This document shows positions 1 to 6,268 of a stretch of DNA of 10,643 bases, piece by piece. Position 1 is the stretch's first letter. Every line of letters starts with the position of its first letter. A program made the position numbers and the translations under genes. The notes under the pieces were generated by a model that saw nothing but the letters and a program-made list of their open reading frames with translations, searched no databases and was not told the DNA's origin. Source of the DNA: Chloroflexota bacterium (GTDB lineage Bacteria > Chloroflexota > Dehalococcoidia > RBG-13-53-26); NCBI GenBank assembly GCA_030616195.1, contig JAUWXW010000030.1:1-10643 (forward strand). The letters are read 5' to 3'.

Positions 1-27
1 AGTGCAGAGAAGAGAGAAGGGCACAAC

Positions 28-56
28 TTGACTTTCGCGGCGTGGAGGCTTATAAC
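28..56 (+). promoter_or_regulatory. sigma70-type promoter upstream of the riboswitch
   Basis: A -35 box TTGACT (28-33) and a -10 box TATAAC (51-56) are separated by exactly 17 bp. The predicted transcription start is near 62-64, about 28 nt before the first base of the riboswitch P1 helix. The promoter is therefore placed to transcribe the aptamer, terminator and four-gene array as one unit. Box match and spacing are seen directly; activity is inferred. Confidence 0.7.
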
Positions 57-90
57 AACCGCAAGAGGTGGGCCAATTGAATAGGAGGGA

Positions 91-171
91 GTGGTAAAGC
101 AAACCCTGGCAAATCAGGGGGTGCAAAGCTCCAGGTCTGGGGTCGTTAGGCTATGACGGCTGGGCTACCAC
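91..171 (+). promoter_or_regulatory. cyclic di-GMP class I (GEMM-I) riboswitch aptamer
   Basis: The conserved GEMM-I blocks occur in order. They are P1 5' strand GTGGTA (91-96), GCAAACC (99-105), a P1b hairpin CCCTG/CAGGG (104-108 with 115-119) with a GCAAAT loop, the GTGCAAAGC junction (121-129), and the 3' block CTATGACGGCTGGGCTACC (151-169). P1 closes with TACCAC (166-171). By alignment to the Vibrio Vc2 aptamer from memory, the base before CAAACC (G99) corresponds to the ligand-contacting G20, which favours c-di-GMP over cyclic AMP-GMP. The P1 3' strand is shared with the downstream terminator, so ligand binding should prevent termination and turn the operon on. The switching direction is inferred from the pairing geometry. 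Confidence 0.88.
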
Positions 172-197
172 TGGCAGTGTGTGGTAGCCCTCTTTTG
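162..197 (+). terminator. riboswitch-controlled intrinsic terminator (expression platform)
   Basis: A perfect 10-bp stem forms between GGGCTACCAC (162-171) and GTGGTAGCCC (181-190) with a 9-nt loop, followed by the T-rich run TCTTTTG. Bases 166-171 can instead pair with 91-96 to close P1 of the aptamer, so the two structures are mutually exclusive. This is a transcription-attenuation platform: terminator in the free state, read-through when the ligand holds P1. Confidence 0.85.
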
Positions 198-283
198 TGT
201 ATCAATCGTTGGCAGCGGGATGGAGTTTTGCATATTGGGGTAGGTAAGGAACTAATAAGTCAAAAGTAAGAAGGAGGTTCAAA

Positions 284-844
284 GTGCCAGAAGAGCTAAA
301 CGATTTGAGTGGTCCGTTTAGGCCGGACCTGAAGATGGAGGATTTCTCCAAGGAATTCCTGCTCAAGTTAATGAATGTGTGGCAATTCGCCTGGATTCGC
401 CTGTCTCAAGCCTACTACGATCTAATCAGGGAAAGGGATGGCTTTGAAGTAGCCAACGAAATCAACGAGAAAGCCTGGACAAAGGTAGCCCAGACGGTGA
501 ATCCCAGGTATCCCAAGATCGCCAATATCCAGTTGAATACCGTCCTCGATTCGCTGAAGTGTTGCCAGTTGCCCTTGGACAACAACATCGGACCTCTGTA
601 TCCGGTGGAGTGGGACATCAAGAATCCCAATCACGTCATAATGACCGTAACTCAGTGCCGCTCTCTGCTGTATTATGAGAAGCACGAACCGGAGCTAATA
701 GAGCCCATTTGTCATGTTTTCGAGAAGAAGGGCATCGAGAACTATCTTCTTAATCCCAAAATAAAGGTAACCGCTCTGAAGTTGCCGCCGCGCAAAAGCC
801 CGGACGAGGTTGCCTGCCAGTGGGAGTTGAAGATTGAACAGTAA
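284..844 (+). CDS. DUF6125-like small protein, subtype A, copy 1
   Basis: This is a 186-residue soluble-looking protein with no signal peptide or membrane segment, of unknown function. The GTG start at 284 has a strong ribosome site AAGGAGGT at 271-278. The N-terminal third is helical, and a conserved motif F(R/K)PDL..(E/D)DFSKE lies near residues 12-24. The middle (about 73-110) is rich in Asn and Pro. The C-terminal half carries NPNH (114-117), then Cys125, Cys143-His144 and Cys178 in ACQWE, after a near-invariant LKLPPRKS block (166-172). Three of these cysteines (125, 143, 178) are kept in all four paralogs of this array. The family name is recalled from overall pattern and is not verified. 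The spaced cysteines also faintly recall the ATC-hydrolase and V4R small-molecule-binding families. It is the first gene after the c-di-GMP riboswitch, so its expression is probably gated by that ligand. Confidence 0.85.
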   Translation: MPEELNDLSGPFRPDLKMEDFSKEFLLKLMNVWQFAWIRLSQAYYDLIRERDGFEVANEINEKAWTKVAQTVNPRYPKIANIQLNTVLDSLKCCQLPLDNNIGPLYPVEWDIKNPNHVIMTVTQCRSLLYYEKHEPELIEPICHVFEKKGIENYLLNPKIKVTALKLPPRKSPDEVACQWELKIEQ

Positions 845-993
845 GGGAATCAGTGCTGTCAAATAGTCGGAATCAGAATCGCCAAATGGTTGTCCGGCCG
901 TCTCTGGGGTTTTTTCTGTGGCAGGTGGGCCGGTATTGTCTCATCTTCCCAAAGACGAAAAGGGTAATCTGAAGCAAGGGAGGGAGGTCAAGC

Positions 994-1557
994 ATGGAAG
1001 GTTTGAAAGACTATAGTGGAGAGTTCAGGCAGGAGCTGAAACTTGAGGATTTCTCCAGAGAGGCACTGGTGCGGCTTTGGCAGGCAGCAGGGAAGCTCTA
1101 TGTGGGACTGGATGGTCTTTGGTATTCCCTTATCAGGGAGAGATTTGGTGAAGACATGGCTCGTGAGCTGGATGCGGAGGTGTGGAGAAGGGAAACTCCG
1201 CTGGAAGTGGGTCGGGTCAGGAATGCTCTCAATATTTGGGGGGATGATATTGCCAGCGTTCTCAAGTTTGTTCAGACTGACCCGGGTACCGCGGCGATAT
1301 TTCCGGAGTTTGAGTGTGAGCTGAAGGACAAGAATCATGGCGTACTCACCATTAAGCGCTGCCTTGGTCTGGAGTATTATGAGAGGCACGGAGAGACAGA
1401 GATGCAGAAGCATGCCTGTGAGGTCCTGGATGTGGAGGGCTTTCAAGCAGCGGCTGACCTTTTCAATCCTAAGATAAAGGTAAGGGCTCTAAAGCTACCT
1501 CCGCGCAAGAGCCGGGAGGAAATTGCCTGCCAGTGGGAGTTTAAGCTGGAGGAATAG
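994..1557 (+). CDS. DUF6125-like small protein, subtype B, copy 1
   Basis: A 187-residue protein of unknown function, second in the array. The ATG at 994 follows a good ribosome site, GGGAGGGAGGT, at about 979-989. It opens with the MExLKDYSG signature shared with the fourth gene and has the same C-terminal frame as its neighbours. That frame comprises KNHGVLT (113-119), Cys123, Cys142, and LKLPPRKS...ACQWE with Cys179. It differs from the others in having CE rather than CH at the second cysteine. The middle (residues 60-110) is poorly conserved relative to subtype A and lacks its NPRYPKIANIQLNTVLDSLK block. It is separated from gene 1 by 149 bp without a convincing terminator, so co-transcription from the riboswitch promoter is likely. 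No catalytic function can be read from the sequence. Confidence 0.83.
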   Translation: MEGLKDYSGEFRQELKLEDFSREALVRLWQAAGKLYVGLDGLWYSLIRERFGEDMARELDAEVWRRETPLEVGRVRNALNIWGDDIASVLKFVQTDPGTAAIFPEFECELKDKNHGVLTIKRCLGLEYYERHGETEMQKHACEVLDVEGFQAAADLFNPKIKVRALKLPPRKSREEIACQWEFKLEE

Positions 1558-1627
1558 AGGGACAACGGAGGACTGGCGGGGACAATATCTCAACGCGTAA
1601 CCAAAAAGTAACTGAAGGAGGCCTAAC

Positions 1628-2185
1628 ATGCCGGAGCTAGATGACTACAGTGGTTCATTTAAGCCAGATCTTACCTTTGATGATTTCTCCAAGGAATTCT
1701 TGCTGAAGCTGATGACTGTGTGGCAGTTCGCCTGGATTCGCATGGCAGGAGCCTGGTACGATTTGGTCAAGGAGAAATGCGGTTTTGACATTGCCAACGA
1801 ATGCAATCTGGAAGCCTGGGAGAGGGTGGCCAAGCAGGTTAATCCCAGGTATCCCAAGATAGCCAACATACAGCTAAACACTGTTCTCGATTCCCTCAAG
1901 TGTCTTCAGCTGCCTCTGGATAACAACATCGGGCCGCTGTATCCGGTTGAGTATGAGATCATAAATCCCAATCACGTCATCATGACGATAAGCCAATGCC
2001 GCTCGCTCGTCTACTATGAGAGAGAAGCTCCGGAAATGATAAAACCGGTTTGCCATGAACTGGAAGAAGCTACCATCAGGCATTATCTAATCAATCCCAA
2101 GATAAAGATAACTGCTTTGAAGCTGCCTCCGCGCAAGAGCCAGGAGGAAATTGCCTGCCAGTGGGAGTTTATGATCGAGGAATAA
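1628..2185 (+). CDS. DUF6125-like small protein, subtype A, copy 2
   Basis: A 185-residue close paralog of the first array gene. They share long identical stretches, including DFSKEFLLKLM, VWQFAWIR, NPRYPKIANIQLNTVLDSLK, QLPLDNNIGPLYPVE and INPKIK/LNPKIK-ALKLPPRKS. Cysteines are at 124, 142 (CH) and 177 (ACQWE). In DNA the two copies differ largely at third codon positions in the identical stretches, so both have been kept under selection for protein sequence. The ATG at 1628 has a ribosome site, GAAGGAGG. The leader CAAAAAGTAACTGAAGGAGG resembles that of gene 1 (CAAAAGTAAGAAGGAGG), suggesting the duplication included the upstream region. The function is unknown. Its position 70 bp after gene 2 fits one operon. 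Confidence 0.85.
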   Translation: MPELDDYSGSFKPDLTFDDFSKEFLLKLMTVWQFAWIRMAGAWYDLVKEKCGFDIANECNLEAWERVAKQVNPRYPKIANIQLNTVLDSLKCLQLPLDNNIGPLYPVEYEIINPNHVIMTISQCRSLVYYEREAPEMIKPVCHELEEATIRHYLINPKIKITALKLPPRKSQEEIACQWEFMIEE

Positions 2186-2203
2186 GCTGCAGGAGGGAGT
2201 AAA

Positions 2204-2764
2204 ATGGAAGAGTTGAAAGACTATAGTGGCAAGTTTGTACCAAACCTTAGGTATGAGGATTTGTCTAAGGAGGTCCTGGCGAAGTTGCTGAAGGCATATT
2301 GCAAGGAAATGCTGGTGCTGGATGCCTATTGGCAGGAACAAGTCCGCAAGAGACTGGGAGATGAAGTGGTCTTCGAGTGCCTTCTGGATAACTGGACAAG
2401 AGTGGGCAAGTATGAGATGGGATGGGCGATGGAGGCGGCTAACATCACCGGGAAGGATGTTGAGGCATACGCCAAAGCTTGCCAGCTTATTGGATCGTTC
2501 GCTCAGGACTTGTACAAGTATGATTTTGACCTGAAGAACAATAACCATGGTATTCTCACTGTCCACGAGTGTCCCGCGCTGACCGCGTTGGAGAAAAGGA
2601 ACCCGGAAAGGATAGTCCAGACGTGTCACGTCCTGGAACTCGAGGGTATGAAAGCATACACCGCGGCGGTTAATCCGGCAATCCAGGTAAAGCCGCTGAA
2701 GCTGGCCCCCAGGAAAAGCCCGGATGAAGTTGCCTGTCAGTGGGAGTTCAAAATCGAGACGTAA
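2204..2764 (+). CDS. DUF6125-like small protein, subtype B, copy 2
   Basis: A 186-residue protein of unknown function and the last gene of the array, only 18 bp after gene 3. The ATG at 2204 follows the ribosome site GGAGGGAG. It starts MEELKDYSGKF like gene 2. It keeps NNNHGILT (112-119), Cys123, Cys141-His142, and LKLAPRKSPDEVACQWE with Cys178. It has further non-conserved cysteines at 33, 59 and 93. It is more diverged from gene 2 than gene 3 is from gene 1, so the B-type copies are either older or under looser constraint. No intrinsic terminator is visible directly after the stop codon. Confidence 0.83.
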   Translation: MEELKDYSGKFVPNLRYEDLSKEVLAKLLKAYCKEMLVLDAYWQEQVRKRLGDEVVFECLLDNWTRVGKYEMGWAMEAANITGKDVEAYAKACQLIGSFAQDLYKYDFDLKNNNHGILTVHECPALTALEKRNPERIVQTCHVLELEGMKAYTAAVNPAIQVKPLKLAPRKSPDEVACQWEFKIET

Positions 2765-2805
2765 GCTTGTGGGGAAGGCTTCGATGGTAAACCCGTGAGT
2801 CGACC

Positions 2806-2895
2806 TGTCATGACGAGGAGCAGAGCGACGAAGCAATCTCAGGGTCGGGGTGAAGGAGATTTTCTGGCCGCCCTTCGCCGGCAATCGCAACGGGG
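2806..2895. repeat. decayed palindromic intergenic repeat (REP/MITE-like)
   Basis: The left arm TGTCATGACGAGGAGCAGAG continues into CGACGAAGCAATCTC. The right arm GGAGATTTTCTGGCCGCCC continues to GGCAATCGCAACGG. The arms form a long imperfect inverted repeat in which GAAGCAATCTC faces GGAGATT-TTC. I recognise the consensus 'GTCATTGCGAGGAGCGAAGCGACGAAGCAATCTC', a dispersed palindromic element seen between genes in many bacterial genomes; this copy has mutated. It occupies the gap between the array and the dehydrogenase gene. It accounts for the spurious in-frame extension of that gene back to 2850. Confidence 0.6.
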
Positions 2896-2948
2896 AAGTT
2901 ACACTCACGGATTGCGGCTATGATTGCAGTCTTGAAAGGGGGTCCAGA

Positions 2949-3749
2949 GTGGACTTGGGTCTAGAAGGGAAGACAGTCATCGTTACCGGCGGAGGCTCCA
3001 ATATTGGTCGGGGTATTGTCCTGGCTTTTGCCAGCGAAGGTTCAAACATCGTAAATGCTGAGATAGATGAGGAGCAGGGACAGAAGGTAGTAGATGAGGC
3101 CAATAGTCTAGGTGGCAAGGCTGTATTGATCAAGACAGATGTAACTGATTGGGATTCGGTGCAGGCGATGGTGAAGACGACGTTGGAGAGGTTCGGCCAG
3201 ATAGACGTGCTGGTCAACAACGCTGGCGGTACGCCACGCAATCGGCCCTTTGTGGAGAAACCCAGGGAGGAGTGGGATAAGGAGATAAAGCTGAACCTTT
3301 GGAGTGTTATCAACTGTGTCAGGGCAGTGGTTGACCACATGATCGAGCGGGGGTGTGGGAAGATTGTCAGTATTAGTTCTGCTTCAGGTCAATCAGGGGT
3401 GGGGGCAATCGATCTGGCTGTATATGGCGGAGCCAAAGGTGGGGTCATCGCCCTTTCAAGGGCTTTAGCCTGGGAGCTGGGCCGTCACGGGATAAACGTC
3501 AATACCGTTTGCCCTGGCTGGATTGTGCCGGAAAGCGCGGAGCATGTGGGGCAGAGGAGCTTCTGGAAGCAATGGGGCTACGATGTTTATACCCCCGAGA
3601 TGCTTCAAAGGGCGATGAGGTATTGGCCCATACGGCGCCTGGGTAGACCAGAGGACATAGCTGATTCTGTCCTTTTTCTTGCCTCTGATAGGGCTAGTTT
3701 TCTCACCGGACAGACGATCAGCGTCAGCGGCGGATTCACTATGTGGTAG
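2949..3749 (+). CDS. short-chain dehydrogenase/reductase (SDR) family oxidoreductase
   Basis: A 266-residue cytosolic NAD(P)-dependent dehydrogenase of the classical SDR family, of typical length. Landmarks are the Rossmann motif TGGGSNIGRG (13-22), an acidic Glu38 at the end of beta-2 that favours NAD(H), and NNAG (90-93). The active-site tetrad is Asn116, Ser144, Tyr159 and Lys163 (YGGAK). PG (189-190) and the C-terminal SGGFTMW complete the fold. The GTG start at 2949 is chosen because GAAAGGGGG (2934-2942) sits about 6 bases upstream and the fold begins at once. A longer reading from 2850 runs through a degenerate intergenic repeat and is rejected. Relatives include 3-oxoacyl-ACP reductases and 2-hydroxycyclohexanecarboxyl-CoA dehydrogenases; the substrate cannot be fixed from sequence. 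It is not tightly linked to either neighbour. Confidence 0.9.
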   Translation: MDLGLEGKTVIVTGGGSNIGRGIVLAFASEGSNIVNAEIDEEQGQKVVDEANSLGGKAVLIKTDVTDWDSVQAMVKTTLERFGQIDVLVNNAGGTPRNRPFVEKPREEWDKEIKLNLWSVINCVRAVVDHMIERGCGKIVSISSASGQSGVGAIDLAVYGGAKGGVIALSRALAWELGRHGINVNTVCPGWIVPESAEHVGQRSFWKQWGYDVYTPEMLQRAMRYWPIRRLGRPEDIADSVLFLASDRASFLTGQTISVSGGFTMW

Positions 3750-3850
3750 TCATAGCTAGATACTTCTCCCTGGGGCAGATAGCCACTGCCGATGACTACC
3801 GCTCATTCGGTCACCGTCGTCTTACCGCAAATTACTGTAGTTACTTCTGG

Positions 3851-3915
3851 ATTCCCCTCTCCCTAGGTCGCCAGAGGCGACTCTGTTGACCGAGTCTACG
3901 AGCTTGCGGGGGAAT
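3851..3915. repeat. palindromic intergenic element between convergent genes
   Basis: An outer inverted repeat ATTCCCC (3851-3857) / GGGGAAT (3909-3915) encloses a perfect small hairpin GTCGCC-AGA-GGCGAC (3867-3881). The GGATTCCC...GGGGGAATGACAGGA outline matches a common dispersed intergenic palindrome remembered from many genomes. It lies in the 230-bp gap between the 3' ends of the dehydrogenase and AOR genes. No T-run follows the hairpin, so it is not a standard intrinsic terminator. No other feature was seen in 3750-3979. Confidence 0.5.
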
Positions 3916-3979
3916 GACAGGACGGGCGAAACCGTGTTGGCGGAACACGAATTCTGACAACGCTCACAGGGCTTGTCTG

Positions 3980-5932
3980 TTAGCTACCTTTGCCGATGAG
4001 GTCTCTCTGCTCCAGGTCCTCGGCAACATCTTTTAGCCCTAGCTCCTCCAGTGCTGCCCGGGTTTGAAGGCCGGTGGGTACATCCCATCGCCTGAGTTGA
4101 TAGTATTCGTCTTTCATCCTCTCGAATTGTTGCCTGTCAATAACGGCACCTTTTCGAGATATTATCTCCCCTTCCTTCCCAGGCACGAGGCAGTCGGGGT
4201 TCATAAAGTCGAACTTCAGCGGCTCGGTAAAGCAGCGCTCGGGAAGACTATCGAAATCTCTTCCCCGGTGGCCCTCTCTCACCAGTATGGCCCTCTGCAA
4301 ATTGAATACTCTCTCGCCTATTCTGTGGAGCCCTTCTTCGTCCACCTGGCGCCCGGTAACAGCGGAGAGTATCTTGCTCTCCAGGGTAGGGTCGCCTACG
4401 TGGTCTTCAGAGGATTCAAGGTCGAGAATGGGCCACAAATAATCACAGAGAACGAGGCATTCTTTCGCAGTCTCTCGGTCCTGTATCTTCTTGGCTGCCA
4501 GAGCCTTGCCGTCATAGGTAGAAAAATCCCCGGCCAGTTCGCTTCCCCAGAACGTCCTGGCTATGGAGCGAATTACCTCAGAGGAGGCGCTAGCCCCCTC
4601 AGCCTTTTTGGCCCAGGATACCCATTTGGGTATGAGTGCGCCTACCTCATGGAGCTGTTGTATCGGTAACCTTGGCTCCATGGCGTAAAACATGGCGTTG
4701 GTGATGTACAGTCTTGGTCCGTAAATGTCTTCGTATTCAGGTATGGCCACATAACCAAGTCTCTTAATCTGCTCTTTTGCTTCCGGTCCGACGGACTCTG
4801 CAGCTTCATTTAGTCCTCTGGCCAAAACGTCCCCGAAGTCCTGGCGAAAAGACAGCTTCCTAACCAGCGTCTCTATGAACTCCAGGCTCCCTGTTTTCGA
4901 TATGGGGATGCCCGTATTCTCATCAGTCAGGATACCGGCTTCGTAGCACCTGTTAAGCCAGCTAATCATCCGGTCGATAGCCTTTGAATCAAGGCCGTAG
5001 GTATCCACCAGCTTGGTGGCGTAGAAGGGTACGTCATTCCATTCTCCATGGTATTGCACTGCCCAGGGTTGGTAAAACATGGCGGAGTTGCACATGTATT
5101 TGCCCTTCCTTCCATCGTCTGCTTCGTAGCTTCTCCTGGTGCATCCCAGGCAGCCATAGCAGGGCTCGATCTTCATCCTGTGGCTGAGACTGGGTACCAG
5201 CTCCGTTGAGAACCGGTACGACGATGACCTGAGGGTGATCCTCCTCAGTCCGCGGTAATATTGGATTAGCTCCCGCAGTCTTTCCGGTTGGGCAACCTCC
5301 ACTCCTTTGTGAGCAGCCTTGATTACGATAGCCTTAAGCCTCTTGGAACCCATAACAGCCCCCAGGCCTGCTGATCCGCTGGCATCGTTGTCGGCCAGGA
5401 GGGTAGCCATGGTGGCCAGATTCTCGCCGGCGGGACCGATGGCGACTACTCTGGTTGAGCTCCCCATCTCACTCTTCAGGATTTCCCTGGTGTCAATAGC
5501 CCCCTTGCCCCACAGAGCGGAGGCGTCCTTTAACTCAGCTACATTGTCATGAAGTAAGAGGTAGACCGGCTTCTCTGATTTACCTCGAACTATGATGGCG
5601 TCATAGCCGGCAAACTTAAGACTAGCGCCCCATCTGCCCCCCAGATTGCAGTAGCAGAACTGTTGAGGAACAGTAGCTGGGGATTTACCACATACTTGCC
5701 ATCGCGAGCCGCCCAACACGGGCAATCCTGCCAGGGGGCCAGTGGCAAATATGAGTCTGTTTTCTGCATCGAAGGCGCTGGCCTGGGGTGGTACCTCGTC
5801 CCAGTACACTTTTGCAGCCATACCTCTGCCACCAAGAAAGTTGCTGGCATATTCAATAGTGGGTACTGTGGTGACGCTTCCTGAAGACAAGTCAAGCCTT
5901 AAGATCTTCCCCGCATACCCAAAGGTTGACAT
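3980..5932 (-). CDS. aldehyde:ferredoxin oxidoreductase (AOR) family tungsten/molybdenum enzyme
   Basis: A 650-residue member of the AOR family: cytosolic enzymes with a bis-pyranopterin tungsten (or molybdenum) site and one [4Fe-4S] cluster. Many oxidise aldehydes to acids with ferredoxin; others act on aromatic acyl-CoA esters. The N-terminal domain starts FGYAGKILRLDLSSG and contains GGRGMAAK and NLGGRWGASLKFAGYDAI. Candidate cluster ligands are Cys258, Cys261 and Cys264 (CYGCLGC) and Cys496 (ECLVLCDY). DTYGLD (310-315) is a pterin-binding DxxGLD motif. The usual cluster spacing is CxxCxxxC; here it is CxxCxxC. The ATG at 5932 is preferred because GGAAGGAGGAGAT lies directly upstream. An upstream in-frame start at 5968 would add 12 residues and lacks such a site. 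It converges with the dehydrogenase gene; no ferredoxin or cofactor genes are adjacent. The substrate is unknown. Confidence 0.92.
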   Translation of the reverse strand: MSTFGYAGKILRLDLSSGSVTTVPTIEYASNFLGGRGMAAKVYWDEVPPQASAFDAENRLIFATGPLAGLPVLGGSRWQVCGKSPATVPQQFCYCNLGGRWGASLKFAGYDAIIVRGKSEKPVYLLLHDNVAELKDASALWGKGAIDTREILKSEMGSSTRVVAIGPAGENLATMATLLADNDASGSAGLGAVMGSKRLKAIVIKAAHKGVEVAQPERLRELIQYYRGLRRITLRSSSYRFSTELVPSLSHRMKIEPCYGCLGCTRRSYEADDGRKGKYMCNSAMFYQPWAVQYHGEWNDVPFYATKLVDTYGLDSKAIDRMISWLNRCYEAGILTDENTGIPISKTGSLEFIETLVRKLSFRQDFGDVLARGLNEAAESVGPEAKEQIKRLGYVAIPEYEDIYGPRLYITNAMFYAMEPRLPIQQLHEVGALIPKWVSWAKKAEGASASSEVIRSIARTFWGSELAGDFSTYDGKALAAKKIQDRETAKECLVLCDYLWPILDLESSEDHVGDPTLESKILSAVTGRQVDEEGLHRIGERVFNLQRAILVREGHRGRDFDSLPERCFTEPLKFDFMNPDCLVPGKEGEIISRKGAVIDRQQFERMKDEYYQLRRWDVPTGLQTRAALEELGLKDVAEDLEQRDLIGKGS

Positions 5933-5998
5933 ATCTCCTCCTTCCTGTAACAGAACGCTTTCAGGCAAATCAGTGCCTGGTATAAGGCCCCGATGACC

Positions 5999-6027
5999 TT
6001 GGTTTCCCCGTCACGTATATGTATAAT
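5999..6027 (+). promoter_or_regulatory. candidate sigma70 promoter for the winged-helix gene
   Basis: TTGGTT (5999-6004) and a perfect TATAAT (6022-6027) are separated by 17 bp on the + strand. The start of transcription would be near 6034. It would read through the AOR fossil region, leaving an untranslated leader of over 200 nt before the gene at 6269. The leader length is a weakness. Confidence 0.45.
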
Positions 6028-6070
6028 ACAAGTCCCCTCTGCTCGGGGTCTTAGGGAATATCTCTTGGCT

Positions 6071-6163
6071 CTAGCTCCTCATTGGGATTTTCCCGGTCTC
6101 GGCAGCGCCCTTGCCCCAGAGCGCAGAAGCGTCTCTTAATTCAGCCTTGTCATCCAAGCGCTA
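6071..6163 (-). pseudogene. fossil fragment of a second AOR-family gene
   Basis: Read on the - strand, this segment between two stop codons (TAG at 6163-6161 and TAG at 6073-6071) contains AELRDASALWGKGA followed by AET. It aligns to residues 129-148 of the intact neighbouring AOR (AELKDASALWGKGA, then IDT). By my count 15 of 20 residues and about 42 of 60 bases match. In codons for identical residues the differences fall mainly at third positions. That means the source was a separate paralog long kept under selection before it was lost, not a recent local duplication. No start codon, ribosome site or further homologous sequence is visible on either side. Confidence 0.72.
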
Positions 6164-6268
6164 ATTGCATTATTACACTTTTTGTTCCTGGCCACAAAAA
6201 AGCCTCCCTTTCCCCCTTCGTCTGAGGTTTGGCAGGGTGGGGGCTTGACAGAGGATATTGTTCGTGCT

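Noticed and set aside
845..993. Possible terminator around GGGGTTTTTTC between array genes 1 and 2
   Set aside because: The T-run is present but no stable stem directly precedes it, so it is not scored as a terminator.
2087..2908. 273-codon open frame on the - strand
   Set aside because: It lies antisense across two array genes with clear family conservation and crosses the intergenic repeat; its translation has no recognisable domain. It is a shadow of the + strand codon bias.
2850..2948. N-terminal extension of the SDR gene to a start at 2850
   Set aside because: It reads through a degenerate palindromic repeat, has no homology to SDR N-termini, and the GTG at 2949 has a good ribosome site right before the Rossmann fold.
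4064..4669. 201-codon open frame on the + strand inside the AOR gene
   Set aside because: Antisense shadow of the well-conserved AOR reading frame, with no ribosome site or domain.
6182..6268. TTG start extending the winged-helix protein by 29 residues
   Set aside because: No ribosome site, and a low-complexity Pro/Gly-rich N-terminus unlike the rest. Kept only as an alternative start.
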